64,000 nt of DNA, taken from NCBI GenBank assembly GCA_965203365.1, contig OZ241878.1, positions 1,426,001 to 1,490,000 on the forward strand, written 5' to 3'. The translations under genes were made by a program, and so were the position numbers. The DNA comes from VYFG01 sp965203365. Its GTDB lineage: Bacteria > Pseudomonadota > Gammaproteobacteria > Arenicellales > Poriferihabitantaceae. Shown here one piece after another: positions 16,736 to 25,956 of the stretch. Under the pieces are notes generated by a model, which saw only the letters and a list, made by a program, of their open reading frames with translations, was not told the origin of the DNA and did no database searches. Every line of letters starts with the position of its first letter. Position 1 is the first letter of the stretch.

Positions 16736-17710
16736 CTACCCCATCAAATGGCGAACGGCATCGCGTTCTTCGGCGAGCTCTTTTTCAGTCAATGTCATTC
16801 GGTCCCGACTAAAGTCACTGACCTCCAGGTTCTGTACAATTCGGTATTCTCCCTGGTTACATTGCACCGGAAAGGAATACATCAGTCCTTCCGTGATGCC
16901 ATAGCTGCCATCGGAAGGAATCGCCATGCTGACCCAGTCTCCCGCCCGGGTGTCCAGTGCCCAGTCACGCATATGATCTATGGCAGCCGAGGCGGCGGAA
17001 GCCGCACTGGAGGCCCCGCGGGCCTGAATAATGGCGGTGCCACGATTTTGCACTTCAGGAATAAAGACATTTTCCAGCCAGTCATCCGGGACTGACACGG
17101 GTGCCCCATCCACCCGGACATGAAAAACATCCGGATACTGGGTAGCCGAATGATTGCCCCAGATGGTCATTCGGAGCACCTCGTCATGATGCACACCGAC
17201 CTGATGGGCCAGTTGGGCCTTGGCCCGATTGTGGTCAAGCCGGGTCATGGCGGTGAATTGTCGTGCATTCAGATCCGGCGCATTGCTGGCCGCAATCAGC
17301 GCGTTGGTATTTGCCGGATTGCCGACGACCAGAACGCGAACATCCCGCGCAGCATTGTCATTGAGGGCTTGGCCCTGAGTCGAAAAAATCTTGCCGTTGT
17401 CCTTGAGAAGGTCGCTGCGCTGCATGGCCGCGGTGCGCGGTTTGGAGCCAACGAGCAAGGCATAATTCACATCTCCAAATGCCTGGTGGGGGTCGTCCGT
17501 CGCCTCCACACTCGCCAACAAGGGAAAGGCACAGTCCATCAATTCCATCACCACCCCATTCACCGCGCCCAGGGCCGGTGGAATTTCGAGCAGTTTCAAT
17601 ATGACAGGCTGATCCTTGCCGAGCATATCGCCAGCGGCGATTCTGAACAACAAGGCATAGGAAATATTACCGGCGGCTCCGGTCACCGCCACTCGAACAG
17701 GTGATTTCAT
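16736..17710 (-). CDS. mdh: Malate dehydrogenase
   Basis: A 324-residue NAD-dependent malate dehydrogenase of the LDH/MDH superfamily; it interconverts malate and oxaloacetate in the TCA cycle. The Rossmann motif GAAGNISYALLFRI begins at residue 10. The NAD-contact segment VVGNPANTNALI, the substrate arginine in TRLDHNRAKAQLA, and the catalytic-histidine motif TIWGNHSATQYPDV are all present. It is the long proteobacterial form with family-typical length (about 325-330). It stands alone with its own promoter. The C-terminus ends in an amphipathic helix (LTEKELAEERDAVRHLMG). Confidence 0.95.
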   Translation of the reverse strand: MKSPVRVAVTGAAGNISYALLFRIAAGDMLGKDQPVILKLLEIPPALGAVNGVVMELMDCAFPLLASVEATDDPHQAFGDVNYALLVGSKPRTAAMQRSDLLKDNGKIFSTQGQALNDNAARDVRVLVVGNPANTNALIAASNAPDLNARQFTAMTRLDHNRAKAQLAHQVGVHHDEVLRMTIWGNHSATQYPDVFHVRVDGAPVSVPDDWLENVFIPEVQNRGTAIIQARGASSAASAASAAIDHMRDWALDTRAGDWVSMAIPSDGSYGITEGLMYSFPVQCNQGEYRIVQNLEVSDFSRDRMTLTEKELAEERDAVRHLMG

Positions 17711-17739
17711 GGGTTCTCGAAAAGGTCGTCTATAGCTAG

Positions 17740-17748
17740 ATTATAGCA
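17740..17748 (-). promoter_or_regulatory. mdh extended -10 promoter
   Basis: TGCTATAAT on the minus strand is a perfect extended -10 box. Transcription would start about 23-25 bases upstream of the mdh ATG. A -35 box at 17-base spacing is poor, as is usual for extended -10 promoters. Confidence 0.45.
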
Positions 17749-18264
17749 ATTGTGCCCTGCCTTTCTCCCGTCAATCCGGTCCAAGTCCATGACTTCGGGA
17801 AATGGACCATCTGAACAAGACCACCACCGAGACCGCTCTCACGGCCAGACGGAATCACGACCCGCTGGTGCAATCACCGGACCCACCTTTCGCCATCGCT
17901 GTCTGGCCAATTTCGGGTCGAGTCAAGCGCAGGCATGTGCATACGGCTTGAATTAATATAGTATCTTACTATTATTCAATGAATTACAATGTTTATTTGC
18001 AATTCAATGTTAAATTCGATTGCAATTTTCTCTCAATACCAACATAATGCGGGATATCAGCCTTGCGGTGGTGGGCATTGTGGTGGGCATTCCAGATGAT
18101 GGGGAGACAGCCAACATGATTCTCGCCGAACATCCCTCCCGTCAAGAACCAGGGGAGGGGTTATGTTGATCATCGCAACTCATTGAATGAAACGACCCGA
18201 CTTCAAGCATCCCTTTCTAGATTAGCCATTACGGTTTCCGACGCCTGATCACTCCCTCGCCGAC
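17749..18264. other. Regulatory-looking intergenic region before mltD
   Basis: It begins GC-rich, then drops into an AT-rich block (about 17948-18045) that includes a promoter-like element, and then carries a perfect tandem repeat of GTGGTGGGCATT at 18068-18091. No coding frame is supported. Confidence 0.4.
17948..17975 (+). promoter_or_regulatory. Promoter candidate upstream of mltD
   Basis: TTGAAT (17948-17953) and TATTAT (17970-17975) are separated by 16 bases. The spacer contains the small inverted repeat ATAGTA-TCT-TACTAT. It lies about 290 bases before mltD, so the leader would be long. Confidence 0.35.
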
Positions 18265-19698
18265 ATGATTTCCGCATTGTCCCGTTCGTTGTTCGTCTTC
18301 TTCTTGCTGGCTGTTCAGACGGGTGGGGTTGGAGCATCTCAGGAAAGGAAATCTCACGAGGATTCTGCGAATCGATTGACATCGACGCTGACCGGCGTCA
18401 ATGGGAATTCGCTGGCGGCCCACCCCCCGGAGCATTCCCGATCAGTCCAAAATGGACCGGTATCGCCCACCTCACCAGCCGACTCGATCACGCAGGTCGT
18501 TCCCCCGCAGAAAACGGATGCCGTGATTTTCTCTAGTCTCTGGGATCGCCTATCTCATGGATATCGACTGGGTAATCTGGAGGAGTTGCCGGGCCGGGTG
18601 GAGAAGTTTGAGCAGCAGTTTGCCAAAGACCCGGTCTTTTTCAAACATCTGAGCGAACAGGCCAGATGGTTTCTGTACTATGTTCTGGAAGAAGTCGAAA
18701 AGCGGGACATGCCGGCCGAGATTGCCCTGATTCCAGCCATTGAGAGTATTTATCAACCGGATGCGGTCTCGAAGGCCAAGGCCACGGGAATGTGGCAGTT
18801 CATGGAGACGACCGGCAAACGGTTTGGCCTGCGGCAGGACTGGTGGATGGATGCCAGAAACGACCTGACCCAGTCGACCCGTGCCGCCTTGGATTATCTG
18901 ACTTTTCTGGCAAAAGAGTTCAATGGTGACTGGGAACTGACACTGGCGGCCTACAATGCCGGTGAGGGAGCGGTGATGAGACAAATGCACTTGAACCGCA
19001 AGCGTCACCTGCCGACATCCTATGCACATCTCAAACTTAAGCGTGAAACCCGGTCGTATGTTCCCAAACTGATGGCTCTGCGCAACATCCTGCGTAACCC
19101 CAAGCCATACGGCATCACTTTGGCGCCCCTGGAAAACCATCCCTTCCTGAAGGTCATTGATCTCAAATTCCAGACTGATCTTTCCGTCGCCGCCCGCTAC
19201 ACTTCATTAACGTACCGAGAACTGAAATATCTCAATCTCGGGTATCGGCGCGGGGTGACTCCACCCAATGGACCTCATCGACTGGTTGTCCCGGCCAGTG
19301 ATGTCGACCATCTGCTAGCCAAACTGGATGAGTTGTCTCCTGTCCAACGTATTTTGTGGGCCCACCACAAGGTCCAGCCCGGGGAGTATCTCGGCAAGGT
19401 CGCACAACTGCATGGCGTCACTGCCCAATCCATCCGACAGGCCAATGCCGTCAGCTCCGACCTGATCTATCCCGATCAAGAATTGCGAATCCCTTTGACT
19501 CCAAGTGCCTACCAGTATGCTGGACCGACATGGAGTATCAACACCGAGAAAAAACCGGTTCATCTAGTCCAAAAAGGCGACTCACTCTGGAAGATATCCC
19601 AAACTTATGGCATCCGACTGTCAGATCTGATGCTTTGGAATCAGCTCTCGGAGACCTCTCTATTGCATCCGGGACAAAGCATCACCCTCCACCCTTGA
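18265..19698 (+). CDS. mltD: Membrane-bound lytic transglycosylase D with LysM repeats
   Basis: A 477-residue exported murein hydrolase that cleaves glycan strands to 1,6-anhydro ends. A Sec-type hydrophobic start (LFVFFLLAVQTGGVGA) is followed by a linker. The SLT domain has the catalytic glutamate in IPAIESIYQPDA, then AKATGMWQFMETTG and LAAYNAGEGAVMR. Two LysM modules at about residues 370-415 (HHKVQPGEYLGKVAQLHGV) and 430-477 (HLVQKGDSLWKISQTYGI) bind peptidoglycan. No lipobox cysteine is evident, unlike E. coli MltD, so the protein may be soluble in the periplasm. The order and length match MltD. Confidence 0.93.
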   Translation: MISALSRSLFVFFLLAVQTGGVGASQERKSHEDSANRLTSTLTGVNGNSLAAHPPEHSRSVQNGPVSPTSPADSITQVVPPQKTDAVIFSSLWDRLSHGYRLGNLEELPGRVEKFEQQFAKDPVFFKHLSEQARWFLYYVLEEVEKRDMPAEIALIPAIESIYQPDAVSKAKATGMWQFMETTGKRFGLRQDWWMDARNDLTQSTRAALDYLTFLAKEFNGDWELTLAAYNAGEGAVMRQMHLNRKRHLPTSYAHLKLKRETRSYVPKLMALRNILRNPKPYGITLAPLENHPFLKVIDLKFQTDLSVAARYTSLTYRELKYLNLGYRRGVTPPNGPHRLVVPASDVDHLLAKLDELSPVQRILWAHHKVQPGEYLGKVAQLHGVTAQSIRQANAVSSDLIYPDQELRIPLTPSAYQYAGPTWSINTEKKPVHLVQKGDSLWKISQTYGIRLSDLMLWNQLSETSLLHPGQSITLHP

Positions 19699-19724
19699 TC
19701 GGATTGGGCACACCGATACAGCCA

Positions 19725-19758
19725 CAGGTCAGGGGCTGGCCTGGAATAGCTCTTTTTT
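19725..19758 (+). terminator. Intrinsic terminator after mltD
   Basis: CAGGTCAG and CTGGCCTG form an 8-bp stem (one G-U pair) with a GGG loop at 19725-19743. A TCTTTTTT tract follows after a short gap. It lies 27 bases past the mltD stop. Confidence 0.45.
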
Positions 19759-20060
19759 GCCCAGTGGCTTGCCAAGAGCATCCTTCATGCATTGACTGAA
19801 TACTCATGAGAACCGGTGAGTTAAGCCGATGTTCCCGTGCGATTCCTTCGTCAGTCACAAGATGGGACGACAGTACACCAAGGAATGGATGAATCACCCA
19901 CACTTTCCGTAGGAGTTGAAGTGGTTTCCTCAAAGATGCCAGCGCTGAACGGAGCGTTCGCAACCTCCCGGCGATTTTTTCAGGAAGTTTCACTCATGTG
20001 GGGTAAATAATGCCCCCAGATGGTCATGTGGATAGAAAAGCGAATGAAATCGTTCTCTTG
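19759..20060. other. Intergenic stretch, no gene seen
   Basis: It lies between the mltD terminator and the conserved block ahead of the first AAA-ATPase gene. A 103-codon minus-strand frame overlaps it, but it runs through the terminator and has no recognisable pattern. Confidence 0.35.
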
Positions 20061-20123
20061 ACCCATGACCGGATGGTCTGGAGCATGCTATGATGGAAAA
20101 CCATCCTGCGAGACCAGATGATC
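20061..20123 (+). repeat. Upstream block shared with the second AAA-ATPase copy
   Basis: The roughly 60 bases before this gene closely match those before the copy at 50628, including GGATGGTCTGG, CATGCTATGATGG and a small GATGG-AAAA-CCATC hairpin (20092-20105). Duplication or gene conversion therefore included regulatory DNA. Confidence 0.7.
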
Positions 20124-21698
20124 ATGACCCCGTTAGCACTGCCGGTCGGCACATCCGCCTTCCGCAACATTCGCCTCCGGGGGTTCTATTATGTCGACAA
20201 GACTCCGCACCTCCATCAGTTGATCAAGGAGGGCGAATACTGGTTCCTGTCGCGCCCGCGCCGCTTCGGCAAGACCCTGCTGGTCGATACCCTGCACGAG
20301 CTGTTCGCCGGCAGCGAAGAGTTGTTCCGGGGCCTGGACATCCACCCCCGATGGGACTGGGAGACGACCCATCCCGTGGTGCGGCTGAGCTTCGATGCCG
20401 AATACCACCACCCGGACACCCTGCACAGCAGCATCCGGACCCAGTTGGCCGCCCATGAAGAAGCAGCCGGCCTGCCCCCCCCATCGTGGGATCAGGCCGC
20501 CCCGGACCGATTGCAGACCCTGATTCGCCGGCTGGCCGACAAGACGGGGCAGCAGGTGGTGGTGCTGGTGGACGAATACGACAAGCCGGTCCTGGATGGG
20601 CTGGACGACTCCGAACTGGTCGAGGTCCACCGGACGATCCTGCGCGGTCTGTACGGCATCCTCAAGGGCTGCGCCCGCTATCTGCGCTTCGTGTTCGTCA
20701 CCGGCATCAGCATGTATTCGAAGGTGAGCCTGTTCTCGGGACTCAACAGTCTCAATGACCTCAGCCTGATGCCGCGCTATGCCACCATCTGCGGCTATAC
20801 CGAGACCGACCTGGAGACGGTGTTCGCGCCGGAACTGGAAGGCGTATCCGCCGAAGAGCGAGCCCAGATTCGCCACTGGTACAATGGCTACCGTTGGCGC
20901 GGTGAGACGAAAGTCTACAACCCGTTCGACATCCTGCTGTACTTCCAGAACCGGGAGTTCCGCCCCTACTGGTATCAGACCGGCACGCCCCGCTATCTGT
21001 ATCATCGGCTCGCCCAGGGCAAGATCTCCACCCTGGAGCTGTCTCAACTGGAACTGTCCGACAGTACCCTGTCTCATTTCGAGCCCGACCGGATTCATGT
21101 CAACGCCCTGCTGTTTCAGTGTGGCTACCTGACCATTGTCGGGGAGCAGCACACCAACGAAGAGTATGTCTACATCCTGGACTATCCCAATGAAGAGGTG
21201 CGCCGCAGCCTGAACCGGGAACTGCTGGAGGCGGTGCTGGGCGATTGGGAGACGATCTCGAAGCGCCGCCAGACCCTGACCGATCGGCTGCTGGCCCAGG
21301 ACTTCGACGGCTTCGAGCAGGCCCTGCAGGCGTTCTTTGCGGGGATTCCGCATACCTGGCAGGACCCGGGGCAGTTGTTTCGGTGGGAGGGATTCTATGT
21401 CGGGTTGCTGTATGCCGCCTGGCTGACGCAGGGACTCGACATCCGGGGAGAGGAGGTCACTTATCAGGGGCGGTCGGATCTGGTGCTGATCCATCGTCAT
21501 CAGGTGTTCGTGTTCGAATGCAAGGTGGCGCAGGGCGAGGCGGAAGTCGACAGGAAACTGGACGACGCGATGGCGCAGATGCGGGAGAAAGGCTATGCGG
21601 ACAAGTACCGAACACCGGGGAAGGAGGTCCATCGGCTGGCTTTGGTGTTTGATCAGGAGCAGCGCAATCTGGCCGCCCTGCGGGCGGAGCGAGTCTGA
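20124..21698 (+). CDS. AAA-ATPase-like protein with PD-(D/E)XK nuclease domain (DUF1703), copy 1
   Basis: A 524-residue protein. The N-terminal AAA-ATPase-like domain (PF09820 type) has YYVDKTPHLHQL, a P-loop in SRPRRFGKTLLVDTL and Walker B VVVLVDEYDKP. The C-terminal PD-(D/E)XK nuclease-like domain shows GRSDLVL followed by QVFVFECKVAQ, giving the D...ExK triad, and ends in YADKYRTPGKEVHRLALVF. The ATG at 20124 aligns with the second copy; an ATG six bases earlier also exists. The family is abundant and multicopy in many bacteria, without a proven role. It stands alone, with no partner gene. An inverted copy lies at 49057-50628. Confidence 0.88.
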   Translation: MTPLALPVGTSAFRNIRLRGFYYVDKTPHLHQLIKEGEYWFLSRPRRFGKTLLVDTLHELFAGSEELFRGLDIHPRWDWETTHPVVRLSFDAEYHHPDTLHSSIRTQLAAHEEAAGLPPPSWDQAAPDRLQTLIRRLADKTGQQVVVLVDEYDKPVLDGLDDSELVEVHRTILRGLYGILKGCARYLRFVFVTGISMYSKVSLFSGLNSLNDLSLMPRYATICGYTETDLETVFAPELEGVSAEERAQIRHWYNGYRWRGETKVYNPFDILLYFQNREFRPYWYQTGTPRYLYHRLAQGKISTLELSQLELSDSTLSHFEPDRIHVNALLFQCGYLTIVGEQHTNEEYVYILDYPNEEVRRSLNRELLEAVLGDWETISKRRQTLTDRLLAQDFDGFEQALQAFFAGIPHTWQDPGQLFRWEGFYVGLLYAAWLTQGLDIRGEEVTYQGRSDLVLIHRHQVFVFECKVAQGEAEVDRKLDDAMAQMREKGYADKYRTPGKEVHRLALVFDQEQRNLAALRAERV

Positions 21699-22088
21699 TG
21701 AAGGGGCGATACTCCATCTGGCATCCGTGCGCTCCTTGGGGTTGCCCCTCATCACTGGTCGTTCGGGTTAGGCCCCCAAGCAGTGACGTCCCAAGGGATC
21801 TGCTACCGACTGTTCCGACCTTATTTCCAGCCAGGGATGGAGCTTCGGTACATACCATTCTCACGTCCGGGAACTCCCCCGACCCTACGGGTATGTGCAC
21901 CAAGAGGTGAGCCGTTCACCACACACAGTGACCTGCACTCTTCTCGGAATCGAGAGTCAACTGGCTACAGGCCAACAAGGTCCGACCGTGGCGAGAGTGT
22001 CCAGAATCCATGGATGGTTTTCCCCTGAGTCGACATTCAGAATACTTTTCACATTTTGTCCACCCATGCGCTGGACGAGAACCGCTCT
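21699..22088. other. Intergenic stretch, no gene seen
   Basis: It lies between the convergent AAA-ATPase copy 1 and the HolD-like gene. It has short GGGG/CCCC hairpins but no T-tract, and no credible open frame. Confidence 0.4.
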
Positions 22089-22721
22089 TCATTTGCCGTC
22101 CCGGCACCATCCAGAGTTGATCATGCGATGCCACAGCGCTCTCTTTTTCTTTGGATCATCCATCAAAGTGAGCAAGTCATCACTGAACAGGATATCCATT
22201 CCATCGTCATCTGTCTTGTGGACCAGCTGTTTGGACAATATATCAGCCTGTATATGCTCACGCACCCATGCCCCACATTCATCGCCAAACACCACCAATC
22301 GTTTCGGCACCGGACAGGACGGATCTTGCAGGATGTACATGGCTGAAAGACTCTCATCAACGGCCTGCTGTACAGCACAAAACAAAGCGACATCCCGGAA
22401 GTTTAGCCTCATAGACCTCAAAACATCATCCAGCAACCGCCGATAGGGACCATCGGATATGAGTAGTTCGGCATTTTCCTGACAAAAAATCCAAGTGTCA
22501 TGATTCGCATCGGTGGCATTCTGCACAAGACACCAGTTGCTTCCCAGCTCAGACCCATCGATTTGCTGAATCGCCGTGGGGGAGGAGGAGGGATGATCCG
22601 GGGATAGGATGATGGGTTCAGGGGGAGGATCAGCCCGCCAACGCCAGACATCAATTCCCATCAATCCAAGAATCTCACCCTGTCGAGGAGACAGCATTCC
22701 CATACCTTGGATCCGGGGCAT
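22089..22721 (-). CDS. Hypothetical protein with HolD-like (DNA polymerase III psi) N-terminus
   Basis: A 210-residue soluble protein. The N-terminus LSPRQGEILGLMGIDVWRWR resembles the clamp-loader psi subunit (HolD), which starts with a short helix, a G-I-x-x-W pattern and a variable linker. The middle (SDGPYRRLLDDVLRSMRL) matches the HolD position where the fold begins. The C-terminal half (PVPKRLVVFGDECGAWVREH) would correspond to the Rossmann-like core. An AGGT sequence precedes the ATG by a few bases. It is longer than E. coli HolD (137), and rimI is not adjacent, so the assignment is tentative. It follows pssA in the opposite sense of transcription flow, i.e. downstream on the same strand. 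Confidence 0.45.
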   Translation of the reverse strand: MPRIQGMGMLSPRQGEILGLMGIDVWRWRADPPPEPIILSPDHPSSSPTAIQQIDGSELGSNWCLVQNATDANHDTWIFCQENAELLISDGPYRRLLDDVLRSMRLNFRDVALFCAVQQAVDESLSAMYILQDPSCPVPKRLVVFGDECGAWVREHIQADILSKQLVHKTDDDGMDILFSDDLLTLMDDPKKKRALWHRMINSGWCRDGK

Positions 22722-22741
22722 GTCGACCTATCAAGCCGGTT

Positions 22742-23539
22742 TCATGATGACGGCCCGGAGTCGTCTGGGGATTCACCACCATCGTCGTCATCCGGAAGAA
22801 AAGCCGGACTTTCCTGGTTACCCTTGCGCCAACGTAACAACCATCCCACGGGCCCGGAAATTACGTATCCCAATGCCATGCAGAACAGGACTGTCGCCGG
22901 ATCGAAGTAGATCAACACCAACATCAACAACAACACGATCAGAACCACGAACGGGATTCGATCCTTGTAGTCGAAATCCTTGAAACTGCGGAACCGGAGA
23001 TTGCTCACCATCAGGGAAGCCGCCGTGAGAGTCACCAGCGCACTCAGCCAGGAAACATCGCTTCCGGAAATTCCGAACTCATACAGACACCAAACCCAGA
23101 ACACCACAAAAGCGGCCCCTGACGGTGAGGGCAATCCATAAAAATAGCGATTGTCCTTGACGGTCAGGGTATTGAATCGGGCCAGACGCAGAGCGGTGGC
23201 GGCCAAGTAAAGAAACGAAACCGCCGCACCGGCCCGGCTGATATCCTGCAATGACCAGAAGTATACGATCATTGCCGGAGCCACCCCAAAAGCGGCCAGA
23301 TCGACCAGGCTGTCATACTCCTTGCCGAACTCGCTGCTCGTATTGGTCCAGCGGGCCAACCGGCCGTCTAGGCCGTCCATGATCATCGCCACGAATATCC
23401 AGACCGCCGCCCGATCAAACCGCCCATGGGTGGACTGGATGATGGCAATGAACGCGAATAATAGCCCAGCCGTGGTAAACAGACTGGGCAAGAAATATAT
23501 CCCTTTGCGGCCTTTGCCGATGTCACCTTCCGTTTGCAT
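22742..23539 (-). CDS. pssA: CDP-diacylglycerol-serine O-phosphatidyltransferase
   Basis: A 265-residue integral membrane enzyme that makes phosphatidylserine from CDP-diacylglycerol and serine. The CDP-alcohol phosphotransferase motif DG-x2-AR-x8-G-x3-D-x3-D is intact in DGLDGRLARWTNTSSEFG and the following KEYDSLVDLAAFGVAP. Several hydrophobic helices follow, ending with an acidic Asp/Ser tail (FLPDDDDGGESPDDSGPSS). This is the Bacillus-type membrane PssA rather than the E. coli peripheral PssA. It comes right after psd, so the two successive steps of phosphatidylethanolamine synthesis are encoded together. Confidence 0.93.
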   Translation of the reverse strand: MQTEGDIGKGRKGIYFLPSLFTTAGLLFAFIAIIQSTHGRFDRAAVWIFVAMIMDGLDGRLARWTNTSSEFGKEYDSLVDLAAFGVAPAMIVYFWSLQDISRAGAAVSFLYLAATALRLARFNTLTVKDNRYFYGLPSPSGAAFVVFWVWCLYEFGISGSDVSWLSALVTLTAASLMVSNLRFRSFKDFDYKDRIPFVVLIVLLLMLVLIYFDPATVLFCMALGYVISGPVGWLLRWRKGNQESPAFLPDDDDGGESPDDSGPSS

Positions 23540-23592
23540 GCCAGTAGCGGATCAGGAACTTCTCGTTGTCTTGTCGCGTGAATGATACCCCA

Positions 23593-24243
23593 TTAGACAT
23601 TCAGCTTGGCCACCACATCATTCCCGGAGGTGACCCATTGACCAAGGGAAACTTGCAGGATGGCATCTGGTGGCAAATAGAGGTCAAGCCGAGAGCCAAA
23701 CCGGATAAACCCATACCGTTGTCCGGTCATGACATGGTCTCCGCGTTGGACATAGCAGAAAATCCGGCGGGCGATCAAGCCAGCGATTTGCACTGCGATG
23801 ACATCCATTCCTTCCCGGGTGCGAATCCATACCACGTTGCGCTCATTGGATTCGGAAGATTTGTCCAAGGCCGCATTGACAAATTGGCCACGATGGTAAT
23901 GACATTCCTTGATCCGTCCAGCGACGGGAATCAGGTTGGAATGGACCGAAAACACATTCATGAAGATACTGATCTTCTGCATTCTCGGACGTTCCGGAAG
24001 GTGGGGATTTTCCACTTCACCAATAAATACCAGCCGACCACTGGCGGGCGCCACCACATCTCCGGCTTGTTCGCTGACCTGTCGAGCCGGATCCCGAAAG
24101 AACTGGATAACGAACAGAACCAAAAGCCACACAGGAACCGACCACCAACCCCACCACCAAGTGGCCAGCAGACCCACGAACAGCACCAGGGCCAGATGAA
24201 CCCATCCTTCCCGGGCAAAAACCGGGTAGCCCGCCTTTGTCAT
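23593..24243 (-). CDS. psd: Phosphatidylserine decarboxylase, short form
   Basis: A 216-residue proenzyme that decarboxylates phosphatidylserine to phosphatidylethanolamine. Two N-terminal hydrophobic helices anchor it (LALVLFVGLLATWWWGWW and the next VWLLVLFVIQFF). RDPAR and the ISIFMNVFSVHSNLIPVAG core are typical of the short (archaetidylserine-like) class. The self-cleavage Gly-Ser that generates the pyruvoyl group is seen in RFGSRLDLYLP near the C-terminus. The start is the ATG at 24243; a GTG two codons earlier is possible. Its placement between ilvC and pssA is a conserved order in many beta- and gammaproteobacteria. Confidence 0.93.
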   Translation of the reverse strand: MTKAGYPVFAREGWVHLALVLFVGLLATWWWGWWSVPVWLLVLFVIQFFRDPARQVSEQAGDVVAPASGRLVFIGEVENPHLPERPRMQKISIFMNVFSVHSNLIPVAGRIKECHYHRGQFVNAALDKSSESNERNVVWIRTREGMDVIAVQIAGLIARRIFCYVQRGDHVMTGQRYGFIRFGSRLDLYLPPDAILQVSLGQWVTSGNDVVAKLNV

Positions 24244-24320
24244 GGGCACGACGTCAGAAAGCCATCCAGCCCAACCGGGACGGGGCTTCCGACCGGGTCA
24301 ACACGAGAAATGTCTTCGCT

Positions 24321-25334
24321 TCAATTCTTGGTCTTGTCCACAACCTTGGATTCTCCGATCCAGGACATCATTGATCGAAGCCGTTCACCCACCTCCTCAA
24401 TCGGGTGTTTGCGTGCCTGATCTCGCAACTCTGGAAACCGCTTGCCACCACTGGCATTTTCATCCATCCATTCCCTGGCGAATTCGCCGGACTGGATTTC
24501 GGTCAGAATTTTTTTCATCTCGGCCTTGACCTGCTCATTGACCAACCTCGGCCCCCGGGTCATATCACCAAATTCCGCGGTATTGGAAATGGAGTAACGC
24601 ATATCGGCGATCCCCCCTTCGTACATCAGATCCACGATCAACTTCAACTCATGGAGGCATTCGAAGTAGGCCATTTCCGGTGCATAACCGGCTTCCACCA
24701 AGGTCTCGAAACCCGCTTGGACCAATGCAGTGGCTCCTCCACAAAGCACCGCCTGCTCTCCAAAAAGATCCGTCTCCGTCTCTTCCTTGAAGGTGGTCTT
24801 GATAATCCCGGCACGCCCTCCACCAATCGCCGAGGCATAGGCGACCGCAATCGCTTCCGCATCGCCCATATCCTGATGCACCGCCACCAAGCAAGGGACA
24901 CCTGCCCCCTTTTCGTAAGTGGAACGCACCAGATGTCCCGGCCCCTTGGGAGCGATCATGATGACATCGATATCCTTCCGGGGAGTGATGTACCCGAAAT
25001 GAATGTTGAATCCATGGGCAAAAGCCAACGTGGCCCCCGGCCGGAGGCTGTCTTCGACCTGCTCTTGGTAGATGGCACCCATCCGTTCATCCGGCGCCAA
25101 CATCATGACCAAGTCGGCCTGTCGGACCGCATCTTCCACCTCGAACACGGCCAGCCCGGCCGCTTCCGCCTTGACTCGACTCGGGGAACCGTGACGCAGC
25201 CCGACCACCACATCAATACCCGAATCCTTCAGGTTGTTGGCATGGGCATGTCCCTGTGATCCATAGCCAATGATGGCCACCTTGCGGCTCTGGATCAAAT
25301 CAGGCGCCGCATCTTTGTCATAAAAGACTTGCAT
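24321..25334 (-). CDS. ilvC: Ketol-acid reductoisomerase (class I)
   Basis: A 337-residue NADP-dependent enzyme for the second shared step of valine, leucine and isoleucine synthesis. The N-terminal Rossmann loop is GYGSQGHAHANNLKDSG, and the following VGLRHGSPSRVKA carries Arg/Ser residues expected for NADPH preference. The knotted C-terminal domain has DLFGEQAVLCGG and YECLHEL-type metal ligands (YFECLHELKLIVDLMYEGG). The 337 residues match the short class I form rather than the long E. coli form. It follows ilvN by about 125 bases on the same strand, and psd follows after about 75 bases. Confidence 0.97.
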   Translation of the reverse strand: MQVFYDKDAAPDLIQSRKVAIIGYGSQGHAHANNLKDSGIDVVVGLRHGSPSRVKAEAAGLAVFEVEDAVRQADLVMMLAPDERMGAIYQEQVEDSLRPGATLAFAHGFNIHFGYITPRKDIDVIMIAPKGPGHLVRSTYEKGAGVPCLVAVHQDMGDAEAIAVAYASAIGGGRAGIIKTTFKEETETDLFGEQAVLCGGATALVQAGFETLVEAGYAPEMAYFECLHELKLIVDLMYEGGIADMRYSISNTAEFGDMTRGPRLVNEQVKAEMKKILTEIQSGEFAREWMDENASGGKRFPELRDQARKHPIEEVGERLRSMMSWIGESKVVDKTKN

Positions 25335-25461
25335 ATATGATTTCTCCGCGATTCAATGGTCTGGGGCACTCGGCCAGTTGGCCAGTTCAGTCGTCACATT
25401 GGCATCAAGGGACTGTCCACCCCGCGAGGCGCAGGATTATACACGGATTGACCAGCATGGA

Positions 25462-25956
25462 TCAGACCTTCAGGGCCCGTTTGCCCCGCCCGATACCAGA
25501 GACACCGGAACGGACCACCTCCAGGATATCGACTTGCGCCAAGGCTTGGATAAAGGCATCGACCTTGTCTCCATTCCCGGTCATTTCCAAAGTGTATGTA
25601 CTGTCCGTCACATCAATGATCCGACCCCGAAAGATATCCACCAAACGCTTGACTTCTTCCCTTTGTTCATTGCCATGCGCCACCACTTTCACCAGTAACA
25701 GTTCCCTTTCGATATGATGGCCCTCGGTCAGGTCGACCAGTTTGATGACATCCACCAACTTGTTGAGTTGCTTGTTGATCTGCTCAATGATGTTGTCACT
25801 GCCCCGAGTCACAATGGTCATCCGTGATATGGAAGCATCCTCGGTCGGGGCGACGGTCAACGACTCGATATTATACCCCCGGGCAGAAAACAGCCCAGCC
25901 ACCCGGGACAACGTTCCCGCCTCATTTTCCAGCAACAAGGAAAGGACTCTCCGCAT
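25462..25956 (-). CDS. ilvN: Acetolactate synthase small (regulatory) subunit
   Basis: A 164-residue regulatory subunit of acetohydroxyacid synthase. The ACT domain fills residues 1-80 with the diagnostic LLENEAGTLSRVAGLFSARG and NIESLTVAPTED, which bind valine for feedback inhibition. The C-terminal half (REELLLVKV-like and FRGRIIDVTD) completes the IlvH-type fold. Its ATG shares one base with the ilvB stop (TGATG), so the subunits are co-translated in equal amounts. Length matches the family exactly. Confidence 0.96.
   Translation of the reverse strand: MRRVLSLLLENEAGTLSRVAGLFSARGYNIESLTVAPTEDASISRMTIVTRGSDNIIEQINKQLNKLVDVIKLVDLTEGHHIERELLLVKVVAHGNEQREEVKRLVDIFRGRIIDVTDSTYTLEMTGNGDKVDAFIQALAQVDILEVVRSGVSGIGRGKRALKV

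Noticed and set aside
20133..21755. 540-codon frame antisense to AAA-ATPase copy 1 (and a similar 483-codon frame on the plus strand at 48967-50418)
   Set aside because: They mirror a strongly supported gene, lie in its GC-skewed codon pattern and have no domain motif; both copies produce the same artefact.
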